From contig OX457036.1 of the NCBI GenBank assembly GCA_949752735.1, positions 10,583,609 to 10,647,608 on the forward strand: DNA of 64,000 nt. The letters run 5' to 3'. Positions 32,821 through 44,900 of the stretch are shown piece after piece. The notes below the pieces were generated by a model. That model did not search any database. It was given only the letters and a program-made list of their open reading frames with translations, and was not told the DNA's origin. The position numbers were made by a program, and so were the translations under genes. Source of the stretch: Lumbricus terrestris (taxonomy: Eukaryota > Annelida > Clitellata > Crassiclitellata > Lumbricidae). Positions within the stretch are counted from its first letter, which is position 1. Each line of letters starts with the position of its first letter.

Positions 32821-33795
32821 TGTTACTGACGGCTCGATAGCAAGTAAACAATAATTATGGTCGTCACAGATAGGGGCAGAATAGAGCAGTCTCACTTACG
32901 GCGATAGATAGTCCAATATTTCGGTGACCTACGGCGATCGATAGCCCAATGTTTTTGCGAAAGTAAGTAAGTAAAAACACCATGAAAGGGTATATTTTCA
33001 TATATACTAATACGCCTAAATAAATTCGATGGGTTGATTAATATTGCCATTCTCACTACGCCCACCCCGCTTCGCCCTTACCCATGGGCGGAGTTTATCA
33101 GGGGCTAGGGGCTAAGCCCCCCCAAGAAGCCCCACAGTCATGTTTTTTACCGTGTAAATGGTCTATTTTTACGGTCTCTGCCACCCCGAAGCACTTACAA
33201 CTGATGACTAAAAAAAAGTCATCAACTTTTTCGGCCGGGAAATACATAGTCATTTTCATGAGATTTGAACTTGACGACTTTAAAAAAAGTCATAACTTTT
33301 TTCCGGACGAAACGAAGAAATTTTTTCGGCGCTGCGCCTTCTGGACCAAGTTTTTAGCCCCCAAAAACGGAAACCAAACTCCACCCATGCCCTTACCCCG
33401 CCACACCCCACCTCTGCCTAAGTTCACCCGCAAATTATTGTGCATGCGTCAGTGTTTGCGTATATCTCTATGTATTTTAACTACGAGAAATAAAACTATA
33501 TCATAGCTAGCGTGGGTGGGAAGCATTTTAACCACGAGATATCTCGTAGCTGGCAGCCAATGAGTTAAGCTCAATCGATGTTGTTGTGTTCGTTAGCTTA
33601 TTTAAACGTGTTAATATTTATGAAAATATACCCTTTCATGGTATTTTTACTTACTTACTTTCGCGAAAGCATTGGGCTATCCATCGCCGTAGGTCATGGA
33701 AACATTGGGCTATCTGTCGCCGTGAGTGAGACCGCTCTATTCTGCCCTTGTCTGTGACGACCATATTGTTTACTTGTACCGAGCCATCAGTAACA
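32821..33795. mobile_element. non-autonomous TIR element with long inverted ends
   Basis: Ends TGTTACTGACGGCTCG and CGAGCCATCAGTAACA are inverted repeats extending about 190 bp inward. They include GTAAACAATA, CGACCAT and TTACTTACTTTCGC blocks. The element interrupts the LINE at 32285-34115 and itself contains the hAT MITE at 33083-33389. No transposase and no clear target duplication were seen. Confidence 0.8.
33083..33389. mobile_element. hAT-type MITE (CATGGGCGGAGTTT)
   Basis: Ends CATGGGCGGAGTTT and AAACTCCACCCATG, with a perfect 8-bp duplication CCCTTACC (33075-33082, 33390-33397). It is the innermost of a three-level nest (MITE in TIR element in LINE). Confidence 0.9.
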
Positions 33796-34181
33796 TCTAC
33801 CTTTAATGGATGCGCTTAGGGACTTTGGGCCAATGAAGAGACTTGAGAACAGGGGTTATGTGGTGATGTTTGGAAGTCTTAGTGACAGCGCGTGCAAGAG
33901 CATTCTGGATAGTTTGGAGGCGTTTAATTTGAAGAGAATCGATGCTATGAAAGAACGAATTACAGTAATGAAGTGGCTATTGTGCGGGCGGTCTTGTAAT
34001 TGAGAATTGGGTGCAATCGACGAAGGTCGCAGATATGCATGTAGCAGGTGCAGGATAGCTGGGTGAAGTGGTCGGAAAAAGTAAGGTTTTTATCGAAAAT
34101 GATTCCAAGATTTAGATAAATATTCGTTTAATTCGTGAAAAACGTCCAGGTTGACACACCGCAGCCTGGTTAAATTAAAAT

Positions 34182-34470
34182 AGGCCCAAAAAAAATGTTG
34201 TGTTTCCGGTAACCCGACCTGCCCTCTTTCATTGCCGCGACTCAAATAATTTTGTAAAAAAATTATTTCAAAAAAAATTCCAAAAAAATTTCAATTTTTT
34301 TAAAATTTTATTAAAAAAATTTAATTTAAATTTTTTTTATTGACATAATACGGTGACGTTGCCTTCCGTATAGAGTTGGAGCTTAGGCCAAAAAATGTTG
34401 TGTTTCCGGTAACCTGACCGCCTCACTTTTATTGCCGCGACTCGGAAAATTTTGTGTAAATTTTTTATTT
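34182..34470. repeat. direct repeat, two copies about 200 bp apart
   Basis: GTTGTGTTTCCGGTAACC followed by TTATTGCCGCGACTC-type sequence occurs at about 34195 and 34397, separated by A/T homopolymer-rich DNA. Confidence 0.75.
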
Positions 34471-34938
34471 ACAGTAACATTGCCTTAGAGTTTCACGCCT
34501 GCCTAACTACTTCCTGGTTGCCAGTCTTGAGAAACCTCTAGCCTTATCATTCTCACTTGAGCCACCTCTAACGGTGACTAGGGAAAATAAATCTAGCAAC
34601 CTCTAGGTGTAACTAGTCACTGGCTCGGCCAGTCTGGAACGACCCCTAGCAGTGATGTTCTGTTCGCACTCATCTTCACCTTCACTTCCCACTTTATCTT
34701 ACCAGAAAAAATGTCAACAAAATGAAATTAATAGAATTGTTTTCTAGAGCAATTTTAGGTGCAGACAGTCGGGAAATAGGCAGTTTATACTTGCTTAGAG
34801 CATGTACTTTGTTGCAGCGTGTGCCTTTATGCAAAAAAGAGTAGTTGGGTATAATTTTTCGGATAGTCACTGTATAACAATATTTTACCAAAATAAAAAT
34901 ATTTTTCGACCTACCTACCCAATTTTTTAGAGCTCTGA

Positions 34939-35351
34939 GTAGCGTTCTATAATGACTCGGTAGCAAGTAACTTTTTTTTTATAAATTTGATGAAAATTAT
35001 TTCCTCACGAAATAGAAGCGGGATTTAGCGCGTGAGGGTCGGTTAGGGCTCAAGTTAGGTGTTGTGAGGGTCGGTTAGGGTTAGTTTTAGGGTTAGTGCA
35101 GTCATTCTGCTGAAATTGAAGCTGGATTGATGAACAATAATTTTCAATGAAAAATGGATGAAAAATATTTCCTGACAAAATTGAAGCGGGATTTATCGAA
35201 CAAATTCTTGCCTAAAGAGAAGCTGGATCGATTAAAAGGATTCTCGGCAAACTAGAAGTTGGATTTGTTAAAGATAACAACGCTGCAACGTTAGTTCTTG
35301 GTGTCTACCGAGTCATTATAGAACTCTTACCGAGTCATTATAGAACGCTAC
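34939..35351. mobile_element. MITE-like TIR element (GTAGCGTTCTATAATGACTC)
   Basis: Left end GTAGCGTTCTATAATGACTC, then GGTAG; the right end is the reverse complement. The right TIR is partly duplicated (CCGAGTCATTATAGAAC twice). The interior has a repeated GAAGCGGGATTTA block and a short GGTTAGGGTTAG stretch. No clear target duplication. Confidence 0.7.
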
Positions 35352-36534
35352 CCGCTAAACTACCCAATTACCTAGGAATGTTTGAGAAAAGTCAGGCGAA
35401 TAGGCTAGTTTGTCTAATTGCTCGCGTAGGCCAATATTGAGAAATTCTGTTTTTGAGGGGTTGCGGCAGAGCAGATTGGCGGTCATCCAGGTAAGGCTGA
35501 AATCTGAGTGATGGTGTTATGTACATGTAGCTGATTTAGTGATTTAGGTACAATTTAGTTTTAACTATTCTCCACGGACCGGTGATCAATATTGCAATGA
35601 TCTGTATACCTCACTTGGTTTACAAAATAAAACTTTGTGACTGATTGATTAAACTCACCTGACGACTACTTAGACGTAACGAAACTAACGACGCAATTTC
35701 TCGATTTCTTTTTCTATTTCTTTAGCACCGACTACAGTGGTAAAGAGATTACTTGGCCTTTCATTTCGACCGCGTTCGCCATCTATTAACTACTGCATGT
35801 GGTGCAAAGAATTAAAAATGGTATTTAACACGCGTCATTAAAATTAATTTGTAGGCCTACATGCAGCCAATTTATGCTTGCTGCTTTAACTTCAGAAAAG
35901 AGAATCTGTTTCTATCGACCTTAGACTTACTTACGTGCATCATATGCAAGGACTTCATAAACGTAATTATAATTATACATTAAAATGACCAAACGTCTTT
36001 GCATATTAAATTTTGTGCTTTGAACTAATCGGATGAGGTTTTCCCTTTAAAAATTTCTGGCTACCATTCTTGAGACTCTGACCTGACTTTTTGTAGGATT
36101 TAACTCGTTGTGGGAATATTAAAGTTATTGTTGAAAGGTCATTCAATGTTCCTATATTAAATTCGCACGAAAGCACACAGAGCTTGTTTTTTAATTTAAA
36201 ATGGGACGAGCAAACGTAAGATTGCTGACTACAATAGGCCTTTTAAATTTTTTTAATATCACAATGCAGCTAGATGGTTGCTACACGATGGCGCCTCTTT
36301 ACACTGTCCGTTTAACAGTGAGCCCAAAATGTTTCGATATCATTAATCCATGTTGCAAATACCTTGCACCTGCCTTGCACGGTAAATTCGCATACTAATT
36401 AGGCCTACAGACTCATGTCTGTAGGCCTACTGTTTGACTTGTGTGTTTGACTTTTTATTGTGTGTGCAATAAATGAATAAATAAATAAATAAATAAATAA
36501 CAAATAAAATAAAAATTAATAATAAATAGAGAAG
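35352..36534. other. intergenic, nothing recognised
   Basis: I see no supported exon or complete element. TCTCCACGGACCGGTGATCA near 35570 resembles the subterminal part of the family B hAT element and may be a fragment. Confidence 0.5.
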
Positions 36535-36681
<147 letters not shown>

Positions 36682-36743
36682 TTAACCGGAATTCATTTCC
36701 ACAGTTTTTAACCTTTACCACTCAAATTTTCCCCCGCGCCAAC

Positions 36744-36892
36744 CATAGGCTCAATTAACCACCCAATGGGACCCACGGGACGCGTCCCACAACTTTTGAG
36801 TGGTCCCATTAATTTTATCATTATATGGTCCCCAACTTTTAGGACGTGATTCATTTGGTCCCCCCAACTTTTAGGACGTGATTGCACCTATG
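36744..36892. mobile_element. hAT-type MITE, family C, inverted copy
   Basis: Relative of 30112-30257 in opposite orientation, with ends CATAGGCTCAAT and ATTGCACCTATG. A perfect 8-bp duplication GCGCCAAC flanks it (36736-36743, 36893-36900). Confidence 0.9.
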
Positions 36893-37009
36893 GCGCCAAC
36901 CCCTCCAGATCAGAATTAAATTGTCGTGAATATTAGTCACAGTTCAACATTTATTTTCACTAAACAACATTATTCAATTTATTATATATAATTTATGACA
37001 TGTGGTTGG

Positions 37010-37280
37010 GGGTGAAGAGGTTGGGGGTCGTGGGGTGTGGTGAAGGGGTGTGGACGGTGGGATGGGGTGGGATGGGGTGGGATGGGGTGGGATGGGGTGG
37101 GGCGGAGTGAGGTGTTACCGTGTTGGGGTGGGGATGAGAGGGTCGTGGGAGGGGGTGGAAAGGGGGTGGATGGGTGGGGGCGGTGGAATGGGGCGGAATG
37201 GGGTGTTGGAGTGGGGTGGAGTGGGTGGGAGTGGATGGGTGGTGGAGGTGGAGGTGGAAGCGGGGGGCCAGCTGGGACGA
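37010..37280. repeat. G-rich minisatellite with G-quadruplex potential
   Basis: Tandem GGGATGGGGT units (about 37060-37100) sit within about 250 bp of GGGGTGG-type sequence on the plus strand. Many runs of three to five G with short spacers satisfy the G-quadruplex pattern. Pro/His-rich minus-strand frames here are artefacts. Confidence 0.85.
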
Positions 37281-37299
37281 GGAAATTTTTCCGAAAACC

Positions 37300-37422
37300 C
37301 AAATTTCTCGGGTGGCGTACCGGTGGTCGGAGTGTGGTGGGTTATGGTGTGGTGGGTTAATTGTGGCCTGAGCGGGTCGAATCCTAAATTTCCCAGGCAA
37401 CGTCGGGTACCCCAGCTAGTAG
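37300..37422 (+). mobile_element. possible Helitron-like or other transposon 3' end
   Basis: The sequence closes GGCAACGTCGGGTACCCC then AGCTAG|T. A short GGGTACCC palindrome just before CTAG is reminiscent of Helitron termini. No matching 5' end was identified, so this is a weak call. Confidence 0.25.
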
Positions 37423-38010
37423 ATAAATAAAGAATGATAATAAAATAAATTGATTATATAAATTGTCTGATCTCATTGGCCTAGTAGCCTATATAAACAC
37501 GGAATAATATTTTTTTAAATTTCTGTTATTTTATGCTCTCATCCCAAGACAAATCCAACAGACAAGGCTATATTAACGACATTTGACCTAAAATAGTAAA
37601 ATTATATTATTATTATATTTGATCAATTATTTTTTGCACCTGATTGCGGTGTGTCTATCAGGTTTTGTTACCATTAAATGTATATAATAACGATAAAAAT
37701 AAAAAAAACTTATGATTTTGAAAATCACGTCACAGTATAAAAAATAATAATATTTCTACTCTGATCACGCCCCACTTCATAACTATCTTTTCTTAGACCG
37801 TAATTAATTTCCTTTTCGTTTTAGGGTTCGTGCCTTGGAGTTGATTCACTTTTTATGAGTAACATATTGGAGTTTGCTCATATTATTTGCGAGAGCGATC
37901 GCCAACTAAATCAACTAAAATTTAATGCGCACGATATGTAGCGCTATACAAAAATCAGATCATCGTGTTTTTGGAAAGCAAGCCGAGGACCAGCGTATCC
38001 TCGTTCCCGC

Positions 38011-38853
38011 CAGTGATGCCACAGCTGGGTTTTTTCTACTAGATCTGGGTCTTTTCGCCTTCGTCTGGGTTTCTGGGTTTTTTGGGGCGAAATCTGGGTT
38101 TATTTTGGTGAGTTGACATTTTGCACTTACTACACATGAATATTCTGTGAAATTCAATGTAAAATGGTTGTGATGCATAATTTTTTCCACTAATTTGAAT
38201 TTTAAACTCCACAATCAAGATTTCATGTTGTCAATTCACAAATAATTTATAACCTGAAGAATAGTTCTGCACAGAAACAATTAAACCATTTTGACAGTTC
38301 AAAATAGGTCAGGTCAATCGTCTCTTTCCTTGTTAAGCCGTATTACATCTATAACATGCATATACAGTTATACATTGTAGCCTACATGTAGGTCAGGTCA
38401 AACCTCTAGTAGTAGTGGTATAATAGCCAATTGAGTTGCTGCAGAGTATTAATGTTCTAGGTGGCTAAAACGTTGGATTGTTGGTGTATTAAGAAAATTT
38501 GGCTGGAAACCTCGGACAACTTTAAAACTTTGTAAACTTAAGCCACGTGTGTTATGTGCTTACAATTTTGGTAGACTCGACCCGCTGCGCATACGAATAT
38601 ATTGATTAAACTTATTGTCAGTATGGATCCCGAGTCTATGACTACTTTGACAATTGATATTTTTAAAGTTGTAATTACATTTTATTCGACTCTTTTGACG
38701 AACATTTAGTTAATCCTCAAGCGAACAAGCGAAAAACCAACTGAATTTGAACAAAAGGGGTCTAAAATAGCTTATATGAATAGTCTGGGTTTTTCTGGGT
38801 TTTTTTTCGGAAGGAAGTCTGGGTTTATTTCAGAAACCTCAGTGGCAACACTG
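38011..38853. mobile_element. hAT-type element just upstream of TBC1D31
   Basis: Ends CAGTGATGCCACAGCTGGG and CAGTGGCAACACTG, with a perfect 8-bp duplication GTTCCCGC (38003-38010, 38854-38861). CTGGGTTT-type subterminal repeats occur at both ends. It has no transposase (843 bp). Its right edge is 77 bp from the TBC1D31 ATG, so it probably lies in the promoter or 5' UTR. Confidence 0.92.
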
Positions 38854-38930
38854 GTTCCCGCTGTCAGCGCCGTGTTTATGTTTATATCCGAAAATTGTAG
38901 ATGTTTATACTTCAAAAGTAAAAAATAAAA

Positions 38931-41900
38931 ATGCAGACTTTGGACGTTTGCAAGAAAGATTCTGGAAAAATCTGGCAGAGGAAGGCCAGCAGTGGAAGTG
39001 ATGGGTGGGTTGATTGCCGTACTTAGTAGCATAGTGAACGTGATCTGCCAGATGGTCCAAGGAACACCAACTGGTCTGAACATGTTTAAAATCATGCAAT
39101 GCGCAGCCTAACGATCAATCGTGCATCGCAACCCAGTGGCATAAGATACACCCTCAAGTTTCTCTTCTTTTCCAAATTTTAAGTAGTTGCAGTTCTCAGC
39201 TTGTGGTACGTTGTGTTTTAGTACAGTTTAGTCTTTTTGCAATCATAAAGTCACTTTTCATAAATGTTTGATGCAGTGCTTAAAATTAATAATTAATGCA
39301 AAAGGTAGCGGTGACCTGAAAACAAACATTGTTTAAGTAATTTTGTAGCATAATTGTTGAGAATTGATTTTTTGCATAGTGGCCTTGTACTAAGAAACAG
39401 TTTTGTATTTGCAGGCTGGTGCTAACAGTAGTTCACAGTGCGACAAGTACGTCACCACTGAATTCGCGCAATGTGCGTTTCCTACATTCGGCCTTCGACA
39501 CAAGTGGCGATCGGCTGGTGGCTGGCGATTACCAGGGAAACATCTTTGTTTTTGACCTACATTCTAACAGGTGTTGCATTTGCAGTATTTATCACTGAAG
39601 ACAAAGCTAGTAATAAATTTAGTAGCTGAATTTCACCCTAAAATGACATTTGTGTTGCAACGTGAATTAAGAAGAGCAGTCCCTTCATGGGTGTGTTGTG
39701 TTCATTTTCTTAGCCTTGTTAGGACAGGTGGCCATTATTTTCTCCGTCTTGTCTTCTTACCAACAGTGTACAGTCAGTCAAGGGTGGATACAGAAATTTT
39801 GAAGGGGGACCAAAATTTTCGGTCTTGGGACAGGGAAAAATTTTCATCTTGGTCGCCAAAAAATCTGATGACCTTTTTTTCATTTGTCTCGGATTCCCAA
39901 GAAAAGATACCATTTTATCCACCAAAATAGTTGATGACCTTTTTTAGTCGTACGGACCTCGTATACGGACCTTGTGGGCGTGGGGAGGGTCCTACGGAAC
40001 TTCTCATAGGGTGGGGGACCACGTCAACTTTCCATGCCAGAATAGCTGGTAAAAAAAATTCTAAATCTGGATCCGCCCCTGCAGTCAGTGTACCCATTAT
40101 TGCTAAAGAAAGAATTCCATCTATTAAACTAATGTCTAGTCGTTGTTTAATTTTTTCCATGAAGGTTTTCTCTGGTGCAACGAACGGGAACTCCATGTAG
40201 TGCGCTCGCTTTTACTCTTCGCAGACGCAATGAGTTTCTGGTCGCGATGGCTGACTACTCGCTCAAGTGTTTCGACTGCGGTTGGTCGATTTATTGCGTC
40301 ATTTTTTAGCAAGAAATCTATTTTGCTGCCGCTTACAATTCTCTGATGTTACTTTCTTTATGTCCTACAAAGACAGTTTATTTTATGATTTTATTTTGTT
40401 ATGGACATTTTTTATCTCCACTCAAGGTGATTCAGAGCTAACCTACAGTGTGTTTGTTTGTGTTGTGTAGGTGCCCTTGTTATGGCCTGGTAGGACAAGT
40501 TAGTTGCCGCACCCTAGAAATTGTCTTTTTTATTAAAAGCATTTCATGGTAACTATGGTGCCTTAGGAGGGAAAAATTGTCCCGAGACAGTTAGTAACAA
40601 CCCGAACGACTATGTTTTGTCCATTATTTTTATTGTTTGTATTATTATTATTAGATTTCTGATCATTGTTTACATCTTTTATATTTGCTTTTTTATGATT
40701 TTACGCTTATTCTGATTCAAAAGAGTTGGTGACGATGATGTTTCACTCTACTTTGGCGATTGTTTTGATGCATCGCATTGTATAATTTTTATGATTTTAT
40801 GTATATTTAGATTCAAAAGAGTTGGTTGCAATGATGAAAGGCCACGAGTCTGTTATTCACGCAATATCTGTCCACGCTTCTGGACGATTTGCAATTACGA
40901 CATCGACGGATACAGCTCAGCTCTGGGATCTTGATTCATTCCAGCGCAAACGCAAACTGAACGTAAAAGAAAATGTTGGAATTGTGAAGGTACAACTGAA
41001 AACATGGCAAAAATATGACAGAGAGGATAAAATTTCCGAATTCTGTAACGTACTTTGAAGCAAACTGCTAGCATTTCTTTATACATGTATGGCTTGTATG
41101 CATTTTGTTATAAGTCAACCTTTTTTTTAGGTAGTGGCAGGCCCATGACTGGATTAAGAACGAGGACAATTATTTTTGCTAATCATTTTGTTAAGATATA
41201 ATGTCATTGAACAGTAACTAGCTATCCAACTTTTCACCATAAGAAGCTGCATCATGTTAATAAAGATGCCACTAGGAAATACTCTTCAGCGCTCTACTGT
41301 TGGTCTAGCTAAGAATCCATCAATGTCAGTCTTCTCTCTTAGCCATTTAATTAATTTCTGTGTAGCCCTGTATGTTACCCTTTATCCAACATCCAGTATA
41401 TACTGATATTAAATATAATGTTGGTGAAGCTGAGGTCAGACCTAGGTAGGACCTAAGCCATAGCTGGGGGGGTGTTTTGGGTGTTTGAACACCTCCGAAA
41501 TGAAACAATGCAAGAATGAAGCAATGAATTTACTAGCACTTGATGAAGAGCTACAGTGTATAATGTATTGTCCGTCCAGAACACGCCATGAGAGCTCAGA
41601 ACGTTTCTCCAAACCCTTTAGTCAGTTGATTTGGTTGCTTGAGGGCTTGCTTACAGTCGAGTAAGCACCCCTGAAATGAAAATCATAGCTGCGGCCTTGA
41701 GTAGGATGGAGCATTGCCAGTGAGACACCGCCAGACAAGTATGCTTTTCTGCAGTAGATGTATTGCAAGGTTGGTAGCTGCTTGCAGAACATCAGGCATG
41801 GTTATTTAATGTTTGGCTGGAATGAGTCTGATTTTTATCGTCGATATATTCTGTTTGTGCAAAGGTTTTCTTTCTTCCAATGAGCAACTCAATCATCACG

Positions 41901-44900
41901 TGTTTCAAGGACGATTCGATATTCGCCTGGGAATCGGAAACGCTGGCCTGTAAATACCAGTTGCACTCTCCGAATCCAGCGGAGAAGAGCGCCAGCTTCA
42001 GGGCTTTCGCCTGCTCCAGGTGACCAGCGCTTTGTTTGGACGTGTCCTAACTCACTGTCTTTTCTGTAGTGTTTTATCATTTTCTGTCTTGTTTGCCTCC
42101 TTTTGTCTTGTCTTGTCTTCCTCCTTTTGTTTTGTCCTTTCTTGTCTTGTCTTCCTTCATTTGTTTTGTATTTTCCTGTCTTCCTTCCTTTGCTTTGTTT
42201 TGTGTTTTTCTGTCTTGTCCTGCTGTTGTTGTTCTCTTCTCGGCCACCTTTCCGCTCCAAACAACAAGTGTCTTGTTTGGAGCGGTAGGACGGCCAAGAA
42301 TATAACAAGAGCAACCCTCCTCCATTGCTTGCCATAAGAAATGAATATACTAACACAAGAAAAGACAAAAGAAGACAAGGCAGCATGGCAAAACAAAAGA
42401 AGTCATAGTGTAGTGTGGTCTTAATTCTTGTATTGTTAATTTATTTTCTTTATCAGGGATGGTCGACTTCTGGTGGGCGGTGGTAGGTCACGATTTCTTC
42501 ACATCTGGTCGCTGGAAAACCAGACACTTCTGCGAGTCGTTGAGCTTCCACGGAAGGTCACCTGCGTCAACCAGTTGGAGTTTCTGCCGGAGAGTTTTGA
42601 TGCTGGTTCCAACAAGGTAGGTCATTGGCTCAGCTGGTTGGCTGCACATGTGTGCACGGGACAATTAAATATAACTGAAATGCATCTGTTAACAAAACTT
42701 GTTTTAAAGAAATTTGATTAAATAAGAGGCAGCATCACGGAATGTCCTCTCTTGTGGAATAAGTACTATACAATATCTTGGATCTTTGGCCACTGCATCC
42801 ATCAGCTCTTGTCTTGCCACCTCTTCGTGAGGATAAGTACTATTTGCCTTCATGAAGAAGTGGCAAGAGCTGATGGATGCAGTGGCGATAAAGCCAAGAT
42901 ATTGGCTAGTAATATGACGAAGAATTTATTGTGCCCTATCTTTTTTCCCCCCAGATTCTGGGTGTCCTGAGTCAGGACGGAATCATGCGATTCATCGACA
43001 TCAACACCTTCACGCAATTCTTTGACATCGGCCGATTGGACGATCGCATCAACAGTGCTGCCATCTGTCCCAGCGGACGACACATAGCGGCCGTTATGGA
43101 CAGCGGTAACATCAACATCTACAGCGCTAATGCACTCGCACAGGAACTGAATAAGGTTAGTAACGGAAACGTTGCATTTGCCTAGAATGATCGTGTAGCA
43201 ATTCATTGTATTGATTTTATTGCATAACCAATCATCGTGTATTTAGATTTATAAATTTAGACCGCTCGCGCAATGATTATTCAGAGATGCATGGAAACTC
43301 TTGAGGGAAAAAGAAATGACTTTAATGAGTGAGAGACTTATACCTCACCCTAACCCTGTCTTACCACATTTACCCTGCCTTACTGTACCTCTTGTTAACT
43401 TGATTTATTCTTATTCTGCCTTCAAAGTTTTTTTCCATGGAGGCCAGTTAACGACTTTCTTATTTTTATTGTTGTTTCGATTAATTCGTAGTTGTTCTGT
43501 TTTGTTGCAGCCTCCTGCTCCTCTCGTCAGGGTTCTAAAGTCGAATCGAATCTACGAGAACAGCGTTTCCACTCTTGACTCATTGGGTCGATCTAAGAAA
43601 GACCGCATCGCAGGCGGACCTGCAAGCAAATCGAGTCAGAATAGTCAGGATGCGGGAATGGTAGGTTCAGCACCTCGTTTCTTGTAGCCATGCTGAGCGT
43701 GTTAAGAATAGTCAGGATGCAGGAATAGTAGGTTCAGCAACCAGCACAACCTTGTTTCTTGTAACCATGTTGTTCGTGCTAAGGAGAATAGTCAGGATGC
43801 AGGGATGGTAGGTTCAGCAACCAGCATAACCTCATTTGTTGAACACAAGTCTTAGTTTTTGAGTCCTGTTGTGTTTTAAGAACTGCGGTTTATTGTTTTG
43901 TGAACTTTGTGACTGTAATTTAACCTGTGTTGTAATTTTAGGCAGAATATGCGGAAGGCATGGGTATGGATCGGCTGATGGGTATTCTCAAAGGCTATGG
44001 AGAGTATCCAGCAAAGTACAGGTCAGTTTAGATCAGATTAAACGTATCAACTTTAGTAAAATAAGAAGGTGATCATTGAGCTGGATGTTTCAAATAATCC
44101 ATGATCAATTAATCAGAATCTCCTTATAGAATGCAAAGTTATCGTTGATTTTGAGGTGAAAACCATCCTCAAACTGAGTAGGTACCTTGAACTAGATGGG
44201 CGCTATATAAGTTCTGTGTGTAAGTGAATCTCTGTAGGCCACAGAGAGGATTGATCCCCAACTTGGCAGAGTTGAGAATTCTTTATGAACGAGTAATTGT
44301 TTACCCATAGTAAGACAGTATTTAAAGCTTGGCGAGCTGTTTTGGTCCACTTAAAATCAGCTCTCTCCATACTTCCCTCTCTTTCCCAACACTTCCTGCC
44401 CTGTCCTCCCTTAACCCTACCACTCCCTCTCCTTCATCCTCATTTCCTCCCCAAATTTCCATGCGACTGTCTCTCACCTCAGCCTACCAAATGATGTAGT
44501 GGAAAATGTAATATTACAAACACATGGAATGGACCTTTCTATCGTATTATATTATTGATATGAGGGTGATGGTACAATATATAATCTCTTTGTGATTTCT
44601 GAGTTTCCTTTGAACAGTAGAACGTTAATCTATGGTGAATATTTTTCATAGGATGTTCATTTGGAGAACAATTCTCCGCCTGCCTGAGAACCATTTCGCT
44701 TATGCTGCTCTCGTTGAGAAGGGAACGCATCCGTCGTATGAGAAACTGCACGAAAACTATCCGATTAAGAGTCACAAACTACTCCGAGTTCTCCAACGGC
44801 AAGTTTAGAGTCGTCAGAAATAAGATATATTTATTAATATATAATTATTTTATAGAAATAGTAATAATGATAATGAGAAAGTCAGTTTCTGAATTCGTGT

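Larger units (their letters stand above)
32285..34115 (-). mobile_element. LINE (CR1/L2-like) 3' remnant split by a DNA transposon
   Basis: On the minus strand the sequence from 34115 reads LGIIFDKNLTFSDHF, then CYMHICDLRRLHPIL. This is the post-RT region of CR1/L2/Jockey-group LINEs. It continues after the 32821-33795 insertion to a 3' end with GGCGCC-type tail words near 32300-32345. Several stops and frame changes are present. The RT core is missing. Confidence 0.75.

Noticed and set aside
35040..35100. GGTTAGGGTTAG as an internal telomere repeat
   Set aside because: Only about two units, in a GGTCGGTTAGGG context inside a MITE-like element; too short to mean telomeric origin.
36982..37430. 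Pro/His-rich and Gly/Trp-rich frames of over 100 codons
   Set aside because: Artefacts of the G-rich minisatellite.
40226..40280. A shorter exon 3 of TBC1D31 starting at 40226 after CTTCGCAG
   Set aside because: It would be in phase, but the longer exon from 40165 encodes FSLVQRTGTPCSALAF, which is conserved in the family.
41889..42396. 165-codon minus-strand frame
   Set aside because: It overlaps exon 5 of TBC1D31 antisense and continues through a pyrimidine-rich repeat.
42850..43206. 118-codon minus-strand frame
   Set aside because: Antisense shadow of TBC1D31 exon 7.
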